NCBI RefSeq assembly: GCF_905404315.1
Contig: NC_066312.1
Coordinates: forward strand, 607,001 to 671,000
Direction of reading: 5' to 3'
Length of the DNA stretch: 64,000 bases
Source of the DNA: Leptidea sinapis
Lineage: Eukaryota > Arthropoda > Insecta > Lepidoptera > Pieridae
The notes beneath the pieces are model-generated. The model did no database searches and was not told where the DNA came from. It worked only from the letters and a program-made list of their open reading frames with translations. Both the position numbers and the translations under genes were made by a program. Numbering within the stretch: position 1 is the first letter of the stretch; every line of letters begins with the position of its first letter. Shown in pieces: positions 20,980 through 31,711 of the stretch.

Positions 20980-21789
20980 CGCTACCAGACCTATGTTCTC
21001 CTGTCTATGTAGTAATACATCGTGCGCATGACGTCAGAATATATGAAGGTATACTCGCCTCATACATGAAAAAATCGCTTCTTAACTATACCTGGTACCA
21101 AAACAGTGTATAATACTTTCTATTTAAATTATTCCCACTAAATCTTATGAATTTATGTGTCTGCCTCTTTATACTGTCTTGTTTTTTCGTTTCATCGACT
21201 TTCAAATCTCAATGGTGTTGAAGTTTTCACTTCAAAATGCCACATGTTTATTTGTGCCCACAAGTGTGTAGCCATTTTGAGAGCTGTTACTACTCAATTA
21301 AATACTTACACTGGTCGAGGACCAGCGCAGTAGCATGTCGTGGGTAACGATCTTAAATGCGGCTCAACAAACCATGTTATAAGTTACGCAGGAAAGTACT
21401 ATGGAATCGAAGTATTAAAATCCAACATTTTTGTGGAAGATACTTACGTTAGTATATTTATAAGTATGGTTATGGTTATATCTTTGATTTTAATCAATCA
21501 GCAACATGAAAAAACTCTAGTTTTAATATTATTCTTATTTTGGCCCAGTAATTGCAATCGCAATAGTTAAGTCATGAATAAAAATAATACTTAATTGAGG
21601 CATATACTGGAATTAACCTAATTATTATAAATAGATTTTGGATCATCATTTTGATAATTCCATGATGGGTTTGTATGTTTCACTTCTAATGTTGTCGTGG
21701 TTTTTCCCGATCCAAGTAACTATTAAGTCTATAATTTAATCTATCATTTGTATATTTAGTCTACATTTAGGTACATTTGAATTTGGAAT
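20980..21789. other. No supported feature
   Basis: AT-rich sequence. A frame at 21340-21570 is open for 76 codons but has no recognisable motif and no splice support. Confidence 0.5.
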
Positions 21790-22140
21790 CTGTCTGAAAA
21801 AGGTATCTAAACATCGGCACAGGTGTATCAAGATACCATTCCTGAGAAGGTAGTGAAGCCCCTTAACAACACCATGTTCAATAAACAAGAACGGTCCTTC
21901 CAGGAAGACTCGCCGCTGGGTCATAAAGCTCGGTCTACGTAGTCTTGGTTGGAAACGAAAGTTTCGGACTTCATCAGAGCTAGAGAACGGCTTGCTCTAA
22001 GATAGATAATTTGGAGTCCCTAAAACAATCCATACGATTGGCAGTGAAGAATTTTCCTATGGAAAGAGTGCGTGCTTCTACTGATAACTGGCCTCGACGT
22101 TTAAAGGACTGTTTTGCAGCCAATGGAGACCTCGAATAAG
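21790..22140 (+). pseudogene. mariner/Tc1-like transposase C-terminal fossil
   Basis: The frame reads NNTMFNKQERSFQEDSPLGH and KARST, a TAG, then SWLETKVSDFIRARE, matching the region around the second catalytic Asp (usually QEDSAPGH) of mariner/maT-type transposases. After another stop and a gap where the third catalytic residue should be, it resumes with NLESLKQSIRLAVKNFPMER and WPRRLKDCFAANGDLE before TAA near 22138. This is the normal C-terminus of the family. The enzyme would cut and paste its own element. Two stops and the loss of the third catalytic block show it is dead. No terminal inverted repeats were found. Confidence 0.7.
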
Positions 22141-22306
22141 CTTTTTATATTTTAAATTGTTTTATATTTATATATTAAACTAACACACTGTAAAAGTAAT
22201 AAATGTTATTTGCAATTGAATATTTTTTTCTTTGTTTCAGTATTTATGGCAAGACCAGGTATAATAAAAGTACGTATTATAGCAACAACACATTTCTCTA
22301 CCATCG

Positions 22307-22416
22307 TTTTTTTAGCATAGCGAGCGTATGGGTCACCTGATCTGATGTTAAGTGATCACCACCGCCATATTTTCTTGCAATATCAGAGGAATCACAGGAG
22401 CATTGATGCCCTTTTA
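22307..22416 (-). repeat. LINE-5 3' tail, solo copy (-)
   Basis: The reverse complement matches the end of LINE-5 (GTTAAGTGATCACC block, ATCAGAGGAATCACAGGAGC block). It is diverged and stops where a LINE-4 fossil begins at about 22417, so the two are fused. Confidence 0.75.
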
Positions 22417-23185
22417 AATATTAGAAATAATAGGATTCAGAGGGAAATAATAGGCAGGAGATCTCCTGGGACTCCTCTCGGAATGGGGGTACCACAAGGG
22501 TCTAATCTTGGATCCTTCCTCTTCCTAATTTATATAAATGATCTACCTAACCTTGTATAAAAAAACACGAGGTGGTATTGATTGCAGATGACACTTCACT
22601 TATATTCAAAGTGATACGAAACCAAGTTTTATATGACGAAGTAAACAATGCTCTATCTGACATCGTGTACTGGATTAGCGCCAATAACTTATTGATAAAT
22701 AAATTTTGTTATAGAAATTGAACGTATTCTACTAGCCCTCAGTAAGCATTATCGGAACTGCTTACTGTGAGTATTTAGTATATCGCGTAAAGAAAAACGT
22801 TCAATAGAAGTTCGATTATAGAATAAAAGAACTAAATTTATCTGAATTATCTTGGAATCTAGTGTAGGTATATTAATTAGACTCTAAATATGGTATATAG
22901 GCATAGCCTATATACCATATATGGAATGCACGCCCCTGGCCGATATTAATACCATCTTTGTGGTGCAGAAGAGGGCTATTCGCGCGATTTATAACCTAGG
23001 TCCTAAAGAATTAAATAAATTTAAAGAAATAAACATTTTGACTGTTGCTTCTCAATACATTTTTGATAATGTTCTATATGTTCATAAGCACATAGAAACT
23101 GTGACATTCATAATGTTAACACGAGGAACAAACATAAACTTGTTATGCCTAGTACTCAGTTGGGTCGAGTTAGTATTACTATAAT
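22417..23185 (+). pseudogene. LINE-4 family fossil with a large internal deletion
   Basis: The first part (22417-22700) matches LINE-4 at 25690-25980: GRRSPGTPLGMGVPQGSNLG, FLFLIYINDLPNLV, then a stop and a degraded catalytic box (LIADDTSLIF). The second part (22937-23185) matches LINE-4 at 26265-26520 (ADINTIFVVQKRAIRAIYNL). Between them the RT thumb is replaced by about 235 unrelated bases that end in a perfect hairpin (22888-22920). The second part has small internal deletions. It is an older relative of the copy at 24880-26897. Confidence 0.8.
22888..22920. repeat. Perfect 15-bp hairpin at a deletion junction
   Basis: ATATGGTATATAGGC and its exact complement are separated by three bases. 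The second arm lies just before the point where LINE-4 homology resumes. Intact LINE-4 has a similar CCTATGGTATATTG at 26236, so one arm may be original and the other a templated inverted copy. Confidence 0.85.
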
Positions 23186-23254
23186 GTGGGTAAATGTTAA
23201 AATTAAAACATAAGTGACCAATATAGCTCTTAAGTAGGTGCTCTCTTGTAATAT

Positions 23255-23425
23255 AAAATTATTGACAATGTAATACTGCAGTGCAATAAAGAATACTGGG
23301 AAAGTTTGTTACATCGTTTCTTCTCTCCTAGCGCACTATTTGTTTTTGAAGTTGTTGTAGTGCTTCTATGATTGACAACAAAAAGTATTCGTAAGAAATC
23401 AATTTTGAGAAAGTAAATGTTTTTC
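23255..23425 (+). repeat. Diverged LINE-1 3' UTR fragment (+)
   Basis: It aligns with the LINE-1 tail in block order: ACTGGGAAAGTTTG (for GCTGGGAGAGTTTC), TTTCTTCTCTCC, GCGCACTATTTGTTTTTGAAG and GAAATCAATTTTGAGAAA. By eye the identity is only moderate, so it is older than the copies at 7861 and 20309. Confidence 0.6.
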
Positions 23426-24879
23426 GCTAAATGCCGTATTAAGTAATACTAAGCAAGAGTTGAGTAGCTAGGTAAGTTAGGTATCTCTACTTAGTTGGGT
23501 ACTAACTACTAACTAACATCGCTTCCGTCCATTTGTACAGACTTTTCGTCTTTTTGGCATAGCTGTTTTTAAAACTATTTCATAATCCCGAAATAAGCTT
23601 TATTTTTTCTATCAATATCTTTTAACGAGAAATTCACATATTCATTCTTTATAATATATTACACAACCTATTTAATATTATGTAATTTGATTCTAAATAA
23701 AATTAAAAAATACATTTAAAACTTTTAATTGATTTGAGGATTTATGTGCCAAAAAAAAGACTCAACTGTTTGATCATAAAAATTAAACATAATTTTACGA
23801 CATTGATGGAATTTTTCTCTTGGTCACCTTTTTGACATACTTATTAATGGCGGTACCCTAACAATTACCACCACAGAATTGCACCTGCTCTAAAACTTTA
23901 ATCTATAATATTAATGATGATGACGAATTATAAACAAATAAACGCATAGCAATAAAGAATATTATCTAGAGCGTACGGTTACTACTTACGGGTACGGGCA
24001 CTTATCGCCCAATCGTAACAATAATTAATGATGATGAGATTAAATAATATTCGGATTTGTTTTTTAGAAAAACTCAATTAAATTAAATCTATACAGGTAA
24101 TTAATAACCACAACAATAAATTACAACTTAATTAGGTACTAAATTCACACTTTTTTTCATTGTGTCATATTCGAAGTGAAAAAGCCCTTTGTATAACATT
24201 TTGAGGCACATAATCTACTACCTAGCGCTACCTAGTGGTAGATATCAATATTACCGTAAACAACAAGCCTACAAGACTGACGTAATGACACGACTGAACG
24301 ACAGAGGACGCGAAACAGAGAAATATGCTTATGTAAACGCTTTTGTTGTAATGGTTAATTTTGCATGGTTGTAGCAACTAAAAAGTTAAAGCACAAGTTT
24401 TTCGGCTACGTACAGCCGACAGCTTACCTATCGTATTATCTAAAGAACATTCGCCACACGCATTAAAAAAAGAACAGGGGATAAAGTTGAAGTAAAGTGC
24501 GCGCGTCAACAAGACCGACGCCGCCGATCAATAATTCGTTAGTAAGTTGTATACGTAAGTAGTTAGCAGTGTTGTTTGTTATACGTAGTGTTTAAATTAT
24601 CTTTGGGTACATTCACTTGATTTTATTATGATGAATACTCAAACTCACCCCTCCTTGCATTAATTTTTACTACTTTTCGTTCATAAATTTAACAAATAAT
24701 TGTAAAATTAAATTAAATTAATGGTAGCAGATTCTATAAAGCTCTAACCCCATATTGAATGTTAGCCGCTTAATAAATTAAGTGGGTAGGTAAAATTTAG
24801 AGATAAATATTATACATATTATAAGGCTAATACAAAATACAGTAATAATATTTATATCCTTATAACTCGTATTTATATT
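23426..24879. other. No supported feature
   Basis: AT-rich intergenic sequence. A somewhat GC-richer patch at 24495-24530 has no frame or promoter motif that I can defend. Confidence 0.5.
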
Positions 24880-26183
24880 AAGAAATAATTAAAAATGCTT
24901 CAAATAAAATAAAAATAACTTGGAAAGTTATTAACTGGGAATCTGGAAGAGCGAAAGACTGCAAGTTTGAATATAATCTAATAATAAACAATACAAAAAT
25001 CCACTCTGAGCAGGAAGTAGCTTCTGCTTTTGAGAATTTTTTTTCTGACATTCCAGTTTCCATCTCAAGCACCCTTGTCTCCTCCACCAGTGTTGCTGAG
25101 TCACTTCTTTTGGAAAATGTTAAGGAATGTAAACAAAATTTCAAATTCAGTGTTGTTAGCCCAGCAGAAATAATTAAAACTTTCAGATCCTTAGAAATGA
25201 AAAAAACTGCTGATATATGGGGCATATCTGTAAAAATAATAAGTTCTGTTATTGACGTCATAGCACCATATCTAGTACTAGTTTTTAATAGCTGTATTGA
25301 ACATGGCGTGTTTCCTGACCTTCTGAAGTATAGTAAAATTACACCAATATTTAAATCGGGACTCACTTCTGACCCGAATAACTATCGCCCTGTTTCGGTG
25401 TTGCCGACCCTTAGTAAAATTTTTGAAAAAAATATTTTAAGCCAAATGCTGACTCACTTTAACACTTATAAGTTACTTCATATAAAACAATTTGGCTTTA
25501 CTAGGGGACGCTCGACTACGGATGCAGGTGTTGAACTCATCATGAATATTTTTGAGACCTGGGAGGAATCACAGAATGCACTTGGTATCTTCTGTGATTT
25601 ATCTAAGGCTTTTGATTGTGTTCAACATTCAACGCTGGTCAGGAAGCTATGCCACTATGGTATAAGAGGATCTGCATTCGATCTTCTGATCTCATATTTA
25701 AATAATAGGATTCAGAGGGTCGAGGTGAATGGCAGGAGATCTCCTGGGACTCCTCTCGGTGTAAGGGTACCACAAGGGTCTATTCTTGGACCCTTCCTCT
25801 TCCTAATTTATATAAATGATCTACCTAACCTTGTAGAAAAAAAACACAAGGTGGTATTGTTTGCGGATGACACTTCACTTATATTCAAAGTGAAACGAAG
25901 CCAAGTTTTATATGACGAAGTAAACAATGCTCTATCTGACATCGTGTACTGTTTTAGCGCCAATAACTTATGGTTAAATAATCATAAAACCAAATATATT
26001 AAATTCACCGCGCCAAATGTCAAAAATGTAAATGCGAATATTTTATTAAATGGAGAGGTGGTAAAACCAGTGGAATCTGCTATATTTCTTGGCATTACTC
26101 TTGATTCCAAATTGCAGTGGGGCCCCCATATTGAAGGCTTAGTTCTGCAGCATATGCGGTTAAAAAATCAGACGGTTAACTGA
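24880..26183 (+). pseudogene. LINE-4 ORF2 linker and reverse transcriptase
   Basis: The linker (FFSDIPVSISSTLVSSTSVA) leads into an RT open for 357 codons: NNYRPVSVLPTLSKIFEKNI, KQFGFTRGRSTTDAGVEL, FCDLSKAFDCVQHSTLVRKL (motif A Asp), PQGSILGPFLFLIYINDLP and FADDTSLIFKVKR (motif C at 25860-25871). The usual GVPQG is RVPQG here. The thumb with FLGITLDSKLQWGPHIEGL follows, and the frame is lost at 26183 by small deletions before the C-terminal domain. All catalytic Asp are kept, so this copy is relatively young. Confidence 0.85.
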
Positions 26184-26245
26184 CATAGATACGGCGAGAT
26201 TAGTATACTTTAGTTATTTTCATAGTATTATATTCCTATGGTATA

Positions 26246-26680
26246 TTGTTATGGGGCAGTGCGGCCGATATTAATACTATCTTTGTGCTGCAGAAGAGGG
26301 CTATTCGCGCGATTTATAACCTAGGTCCTAAAGAATCATTAAGAGAAAAATTTAAAGAAATAAACATTTTGACTGTTGCATCTCAATACATTTTTGATAA
26401 TGTTTTGTATGTTCATAAGCACATTGAGGAATTTTCTAGAAACTGTGACATTCATAATGTTAACACGAGGAACAAACATAAACTTGTTATGCCTACTACT
26501 CGGTTGGGTCGAGTTAGTAAGTCTTTTGTTGGGCGATGTATATGCTTCTACAATATGATCCCAGAAAATGTACAAAACAAATGTGTTACGAAATTTAAAA
26601 GAATTGTTAAAAAACGTTTGTGTGGGAAAGGTTATTATAGCATAAACGATTTTCTTAATGACACCACGGACTGGGATTAA
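26246..26680 (+). pseudogene. LINE-4 ORF2 C-terminal domain
   Basis: An open frame of 144 codons reads ADINTIFVLQKRAIRAIYNL, FKEINILTVASQYIFDNVLY and GRVSKSFVGRCICFYNMIPE, and ends in LNDTTDWD. It is the normal C-terminus of this LINE group. The ORF2 frame is broken between 26183 and 26260, so the two parts are no longer joined. Confidence 0.8.
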
Positions 26681-26865
26681 AGCGAACACCCTCAGGCTCT
26701 TTAATTATTAATGTTTATTGTACGATATTACATTGTAATCCATATTTTATATAAAAAAAAAGCCCGCTGAGTTTCTTGCGCCCATTCTTCTCAGGTCTGA
26801 GGCAGTCTCTTTTGAATGGGTGGTAGATTTTGACGTTCAATAAGTGATTATAAATCCTATTTTGA

Positions 26866-26897
26866 ATAAAAATATTTGAATTTGAATTTGAAATTTG
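26866..26897 (+). repeat. (TTTGAA)n tail of LINE-4
   Basis: Four or so hexamer units close the element. Tandem short-unit tails are typical where the RT jumps at the target during priming. Confidence 0.8.
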
Positions 26898-26969
26898 AAT
26901 TACACGATTTCAATACTCCTTGTAACACGGGTCCTGTACTGTGAAATTTATAATTATTATTTGTACATA

Positions 26970-27420
26970 ATGACGTTCTATACATATGGACATCTCATTC
27001 GCAATCTGTTAACGGAACGGAAAAAGTGTGCTTAAAGACATTGTAAGCACACTTTTCTCCTTAGTCATGTGTCAACTGTGTGTGAATCAACAAGCCTAAG
27101 TGTGCTATAAAAAGTGCTTAAATAATACATTGACAACTCAAAAAAAAAGAAAGAGTGGCTTATCATCGGTAAGATTATTTTATTTATATGAGATTGATAT
27201 GCAAAAAGCGTAAGTAATTGAATAAAACGATTTTTTTTTATTAAGTAAATATGGTATTAATTATTGACAAGTCCCCAGACAAGACCCGCTTGTCAGAATA
27301 GGACAGATGAAATGACACAGTCAGAAATGAAAACAATAGAGTCACTCTTCTTAGCCGACTTCAAAAAAGGAGGTGGATCTCAATTCATCGGTATGTTTTT
27401 TTTTGTTGGTTACCTCAGGT
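26970..27420 (+). repeat. ATGACGTTC-ended dispersed repeat B, copy 1
   Basis: It starts ATGACGTTCTATACATATGG and continues with AAAAAGTGTGCTTAAAG, CAACAAGCCTAAGTGTGCTA, GATTGATATGCAAAAAGCGT, the GTCCCCAGACAAGACCCGCT block and finally a GGAGGTGGATCTCAATTC block. The whole order recurs reversed at 43770-44375. No coding frame. The class is unknown; a non-autonomous DNA transposon or Helitron derivative is possible. Repeat B-like sequence continues more weakly to about 27560. Confidence 0.65.
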
Positions 27421-27954
27421 CTTCGACAGGGTGAATCTTGAAAATTTTGATAATTCTTTTTTGGCAACCATGAGAAAACCATAAAAGTCTTAAGTCTTGC
27501 TATAAATATTTGCGCAATAAATTTACGAATAACTCAATATTGCGCCAACCGATTTCGATAATTCTTTTTTTATTGGAAAGGATATACTTCAAAGGTAGTT
27601 TGGTGATAGATTGGTTAGGTTCTACTTATGGGATCCATACAAAGTAACGGAACTCTTCAATTCTTAGGATCAACGATACTAGGCCGAATCTTTTTTATGC
27701 TATCTGGATATTTAAGTCATCTACCGTAACGTCGTTATGGTCAAGTAATTGACGTAGTAAAATTAGATGATGAATGAAACTTTTTAACGACATCGACAGT
27801 AAGGGTGCGATCGGTGACAGAATTTCTAACAGTCTGTAATAATTTTCAAACGCGCTTACGTTTATTGCTGCACTTCATAAATTAGTAGATCTACACAAAT
27901 TTAGACAAATTATTAGTTGGTGTAGTTCAAATTCACTAAAAATCTGTAAATGAA

Positions 27955-28050
27955 AAAAATTTACAAAGAAACAACTTTTCCAAAACAGTAGATATAATAT
28001 GCACTAAACGGTATAAAAATAATTGCGTATTTTTATACAATCTAATTAAT
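27955..28050 (+). repeat. Short repeat shared with 43780-43880
   Basis: GTAGATATAATATGCAC, ATAAAAATAATTGCGTAT and ATACAATCTAATT occur in the same order at 43800-43875. At that locus they are joined to repeat B; here about 500 bases of other sequence lie between, so this is probably the far end of the same element. Confidence 0.5.
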
Positions 28051-28154
28051 AAATCTAATTCTAGTAACGATTGTTGTTATTTTTGAAGTTGTTGTCAGCC
28101 AAGGTAGGTTTGTAACTACATACATTGTTCTATGACACATTGTGCTATATACAC

Positions 28155-28262
28155 GTTATAACCAAATCAAATCAAGATCAGTTTATTCACGTAGTTCACG
28201 GAAATGACACTTATGAATGTCAAAAAAAAAATTTTACTTATTGAATCTACCGCTACTTCGTA
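28155..28262 (-). repeat. LINE 3' tail fragment (-)
   Basis: The reverse complement runs CTCAACCCTTTACGAAGTAG, a short A/T tract, GTCATTTCCGTGAACTACGT and ends in GATCTTGATTTGATTTGGTT, a short tandem tail. I recognise this type of 3' end from lepidopteran CR1-like LINEs; the family is not otherwise present here. It abuts the 5' leader of LINE-5. Confidence 0.5.
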
Positions 28263-28492
28263 AAGGGTTGAGATAATGCCCTGTGCTGCCCCGGGGCGTA
28301 AAAAGAATAGGGTAGTCCCAGGTCCAAGGGTGTCGTAAGAGGCGACTACGGGCTTTTTGAAAGTGGGAGAGTCACGCTGCTGTCTCATGACGTCAGCACA
28401 ATCGGGCCAGACTCGTCCGGGTTACTTACCACACTCGCACAGAATACCGGCGTGAAGTAGCGGCCTAGTGCCGCTATGTTTCGCATAGGTTA

Positions 28493-29800
28493 GTGTCGAG
28501 GACCGGAGGCCAGGGTAGGGGCCTGTCTACTCTCTGGCTCCGCGTAGATTTAGAGGACCGCGTCCGCATCTATGCGTGTGTCTACAGGTCCCATAGTGGT
28601 AACGCAGAAACGGATCACCTCATGGGCTGCGTTCAAGCGGCATTTAATGACGTGCTTGCTCAGATCCCCTCCGCTGAAATCGTAGTCTTGGGTGATTTCA
28701 ACGGGCACAATGCCGAATGGCTTGGATCACGTACCACAGACTACGCAGGGTGATCTGTGCATAATTTTGCATTGGCGTATGGTCTGTCCCAATTGGTTGA
28801 GTCGCCGACGCGGCTCCCGGATGTGGATAGCCACATGCCGTCCTTATTAGATCTTCTGCTGACTACACATCCCGATGGTTACCAGGTCTCTGTCGACGCC
28901 CCTCTCGGAACGTCCGACCATTGCCTGGTCAGGAGTGTAGTGCCTATCCGACGCCAACGTCGCAGACCGATAGCGACCCGCCGCGTTTGGCACTACAAGT
29001 CAGCAGATTGGGATAGGATGCGTTCCTTTTTTGCATCCTACCCTTGGGGCAGGGTTTGTTTCCCTTCGGATGATCCTAGTGCCTGCGCCGTTGCAGTAGC
29101 CGATGTGATACTGCAGGGCATGGATATTTTTATACCAAGCTCTGTAGTACCGATCGGTGGCAGATCACAGCCCTGGTTCGATGCGTCAGTTAAAGCAGCA
29201 TCTGACTGCAAAAAACAGGCGTATCGAACTTGTATTGCGGCGCTGGGCTCAAAGGATCCGAACTGCAAAGTTCTGAAGAGGAAATATAACCGTGCCTCCA
29301 GATTTTTTAAGCGGCAAATCGCCCGTGCGAAATCGAAGCACGTCGTCAAAATTGGCGAGCAGCTTTCCAGTTACCCGACCGGAACACGCAAGTTCTGGTC
29401 GTTGTCGAAAGCTGCTCTTGGTAACTTCAACCAGCCGTCCATGCCGCCGTTGCACATGAGGAATGACACCCTGGCCCATACGGCAAAAGAGAAAGCCGAT
29501 CTCCTGTGCACTCTTTTTGCCTCCAACTCGACTCTTGACGACAACGGAAAAACACCGCCGACCATCCCGCGGTGTCAGAGCTCCATGCCTGAAGTACAGT
29601 TCCGACAGAAAACTGTTAGGCGAGCTCTGTTTTCGTTGGACGTCAGGAAGTCGAGCGGGCCGGATGGCATTTCTCCAATCGTGCTTAGAACGTGTGCCCC
29701 TGAGTTGACGCCGGTGCTAACGCGTTTATTCCGGCACTCTTATTCAAAAGGCGTAGTCCCTGAAGTGGAAGATGGAAGTCAGCCCTTGTCCATCCGATCC
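28493..29800 (+). pseudogene. LINE-5 ORF2 endonuclease end and linker
   Basis: The frame shows RIYACVYRSHSGNAETDHL, IVVLGDFNGHNAEWLGS (catalytic Asp and Asn of the EEP fold) and GTSDHCLVRS (SDH motif). A single TGA at 28751-28753 interrupts it; both sides are in one frame. The linker carries many Arg/Lys (FDASVKAASDCKKQAYR, SRFFKRQIARAKSKHV) and the first RT block KSSGPDGISPIVLRT. The frame shifts near 29765-29800 at YSKGVVPEVEDGS, where the family has a WK motif. The endonuclease lacks its N-terminal blocks. Confidence 0.8.
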
Positions 29801-31147
29801 CAAAAAAAGGAGACAGTTCGGATCCGGCAAACTACAGGCCTATTGCGATTACCTCCCTACTCTCCAAAATCATGGAGAGCATAATTAACCGCCAGCTCTT
29901 GGTATACCTTGAGGGTCACCAGTTGATCAACGACCGGCAGTACGGCTTTCGCAATGGTCGGTCGACTGGCGATCTTCTGGTATACCTAACACATAGATGG
30001 GCGGCGGCTATTGAAATCAAGGGGTAAGGCCTGGCAGTTGGTCTGGATATAGCGAAGGCCTTTGATCGTGTATGGCACAAGGCGCTCCTCGCAAAACTTC
30101 CATCATTTGGGCTTCCCGAGAGCTTATGCAAGTGGACCTCCAGCTTCCTCACTGGGCGCAGCATACAGGTCGTTATCGATGGTTATTGCTCGAATCCCAA
30201 GCCCGTGAACGCTGGAGCTCCCCAAGGCTGTGTGCTATCTCCCACGCTGTTTCTTCTGCATATCAATGATATGTTGGACACCGCCAACATGCATTGCTAT
30301 GCAGACGACAGCACTGGTGATGCCGTATACACGGGCCATGCAGGTCTCTCTCGGGAAAACGTCGACCAGTGCCGGGAGAAACTTGTGTCTTCTATCGAGT
30401 CCTCTCTCGAGAAGGTCGCGGAATGGGGTAAGTTGAACCTTGTCCAATTTAACCCCCAGAAGACTCAAGTTTGCGCGTTTACCACTAAAAAAACCCCATT
30501 TGCCGTATCACCGCTCTTCGAGTCTCGAAATCTCGAGCAATTGCCAATTCCGTGGCCATCTGGAGGGCAAAGCCAAACTGGCTTCAAAGAAACTGGGCGT
30601 CATAAATAGAGCACGGCAATACTTCAAGCCGGCCCACATTCTAGCGCTCTACAAAGCGCAGGTCCGGCCACACATGGAGTATTGCTGTCATCTCTGGTCT
30701 GGCGCGCCCCAGTATCAGCTCGATCCATTTGACCGCGTGCAACGCAGAGCAGCTCGAATTGTCGGGAACCCAGTACTCTGTGAACGGCTGGATCATTTGG
30801 CGTTGCGTAGAGACGTCGCTTCATTGTATGTTTTCTACCGCATCTATCACGGGGAGTGTTCCGAAGAGCTGTTCAACCTGATTCCTGCCGCCGAATTCCA
30901 CCTTCGCACGACACGCCACAAGTTAGGATTTCATCCCCACCATCTGGATGTGTGGCGGTCCTCCACAGTGCGGTTTTCAAAGAGCTTTCTTCCTCGTACC
31001 ACGAAGCTGTGGAATGAGCTTCCGTGTGCGGTGTTTCCGGGACGATACGACATGGGTACCTTCAAGAAAAGCGCGTACACCTTCCTTAAAGGCCGGCAAC
31101 GCTCTTGTGATTCCTCTGGTGTTGCAGGAGAGTGTGGGCGGCGGTGA
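29801..31147 (+). pseudogene. LINE-5 ORF2 reverse transcriptase and C-terminal domain
   Basis: Motifs in order: YRPIAITSLLSKIMESIINR, RQYGFRNGRSTGDLLVYLTH, a stop (TAA near 30026), LDIAKAFDRVWHKALLAKL (motif A), GAPQGCVLSPTLFLLHIND and YADDST (30298-30309, motif C intact). About 45 bases are missing at about 30520 compared with the copy at 59640-59680, which shifts the frame. The C-terminal part (30590-31147) reads NRARQYFKPAHILALYKAQV and MEYCCHLWSGAPQYQLD, and ends near RQRSCDSSGV. At least three frame changes and one stop. Confidence 0.85.
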
Positions 31148-31223
31148 TCACTTAACACCAGGTGACCCGTACGCTCGTTTGTCCTCCTATTCCATAAAAA
31201 AAAAAAAAAAAATGAGAATAAGT

Positions 31224-31670
31224 AGCAAGAAACTCATTGCCACTCATTTATATCAAGATTTACAGATCATTTCAATTACAATATAATATTTAAAATGTAA
31301 AATGATGCAACAAACACACTCAAACGTCAAATAGTCAATGTCTTACACGAGTAAGTCAAAAAAGTAAATGTAAATTAATACAAAAGTTATTGAGTACAGT
31401 AGCTGCATCATCCACATACACCATAAATCAATAAAGGTATTCTGTGAGCATTTTATAAGCGATTATAAATAAATAAACATGTATACACCCATACATATAT
31501 ATATATATATATATACACAATAACTTTTAAGAATCTGAAACCGAGTCTCCGGCAACAGGATCATCTCGCCACCACAAGCAGCGCCCGTTCACGAGCATGA
31601 CGCATAAGCCAGCCATCGCCTCCCTCAACCATATTTTAGGGAAGGGGATGACCCGTCTTATGTCGCCGCC
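31224..31670 (+). repeat. Dispersed repeat T, copy 2
   Basis: Directly downstream of the poly-A of LINE-5. It shares AAACTCATTGCCACTC, AAAATGATGCAACAAACAC, TCAATAAAGGTATTCTGTG, GCCCGTTCACGAGCATGACG and CCTCAACCATATTTTAGGGA with copies 1 and 3, so the units are of equal extent. An (AT)n tract at 31494-31516 lies inside it. Confidence 0.65.
31494..31516. repeat. (AT)n microsatellite
   Basis: About eleven AT units inside repeat T copy 2; absent from the other copies. Confidence 0.9.
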
Positions 31671-31711
31671 GGACGGACGGAAGTATCGTTATCTAGTGAT
31701 AATCGATACGT

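Larger units (their letters stand above)
24880..26897 (+). mobile_element. LINE-4: CR1-like non-LTR retrotransposon, 5'-truncated
   Basis: The copy begins in the linker between endonuclease and RT, carries a nearly intact RT, the C-terminal domain, a 3' UTR with GCCCGCTGAGTTTCTTGCGC, and ends in a TTTGAA-type tandem tail instead of poly-A. The tandem tail points to the CR1/L2 group. The 5' half is missing. A fossil of the same family lies at 22417-23185. Confidence 0.85.
28263..31210 (+). mobile_element. LINE-5: CR1/Zenon-like non-LTR retrotransposon
   Basis: A GC-rich leader (28263-28490, with GTCGTAAGAGGCGACTACGG) is followed by ORF2 from the middle of the endonuclease through RT and C-terminal domain, a short 3' UTR and a run of 13-15 A. 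Its GC content is far above that of its surroundings. ORF1 and the first third of the endonuclease are missing at the join near 28490. Its 3' end is the most repeated sequence in the window (nine places). The Zenon label is from memory of lepidopteran CR1-type elements and is tentative. Confidence 0.8.

Noticed and set aside
27640..27960. A gene in the stretch after repeat B
   Set aside because: Stops in all frames and no motifs; it is probably decayed repeat sequence.
28167..28388. A 73-codon minus frame as a small gene
   Set aside because: It crosses the border between a LINE tail and the LINE-5 leader, both repeats.
29038..29565. Minus-strand frames of 103, 76 and 64 codons
   Set aside because: Antisense shadows of LINE-5 ORF2, which has clear domain motifs on the plus strand.
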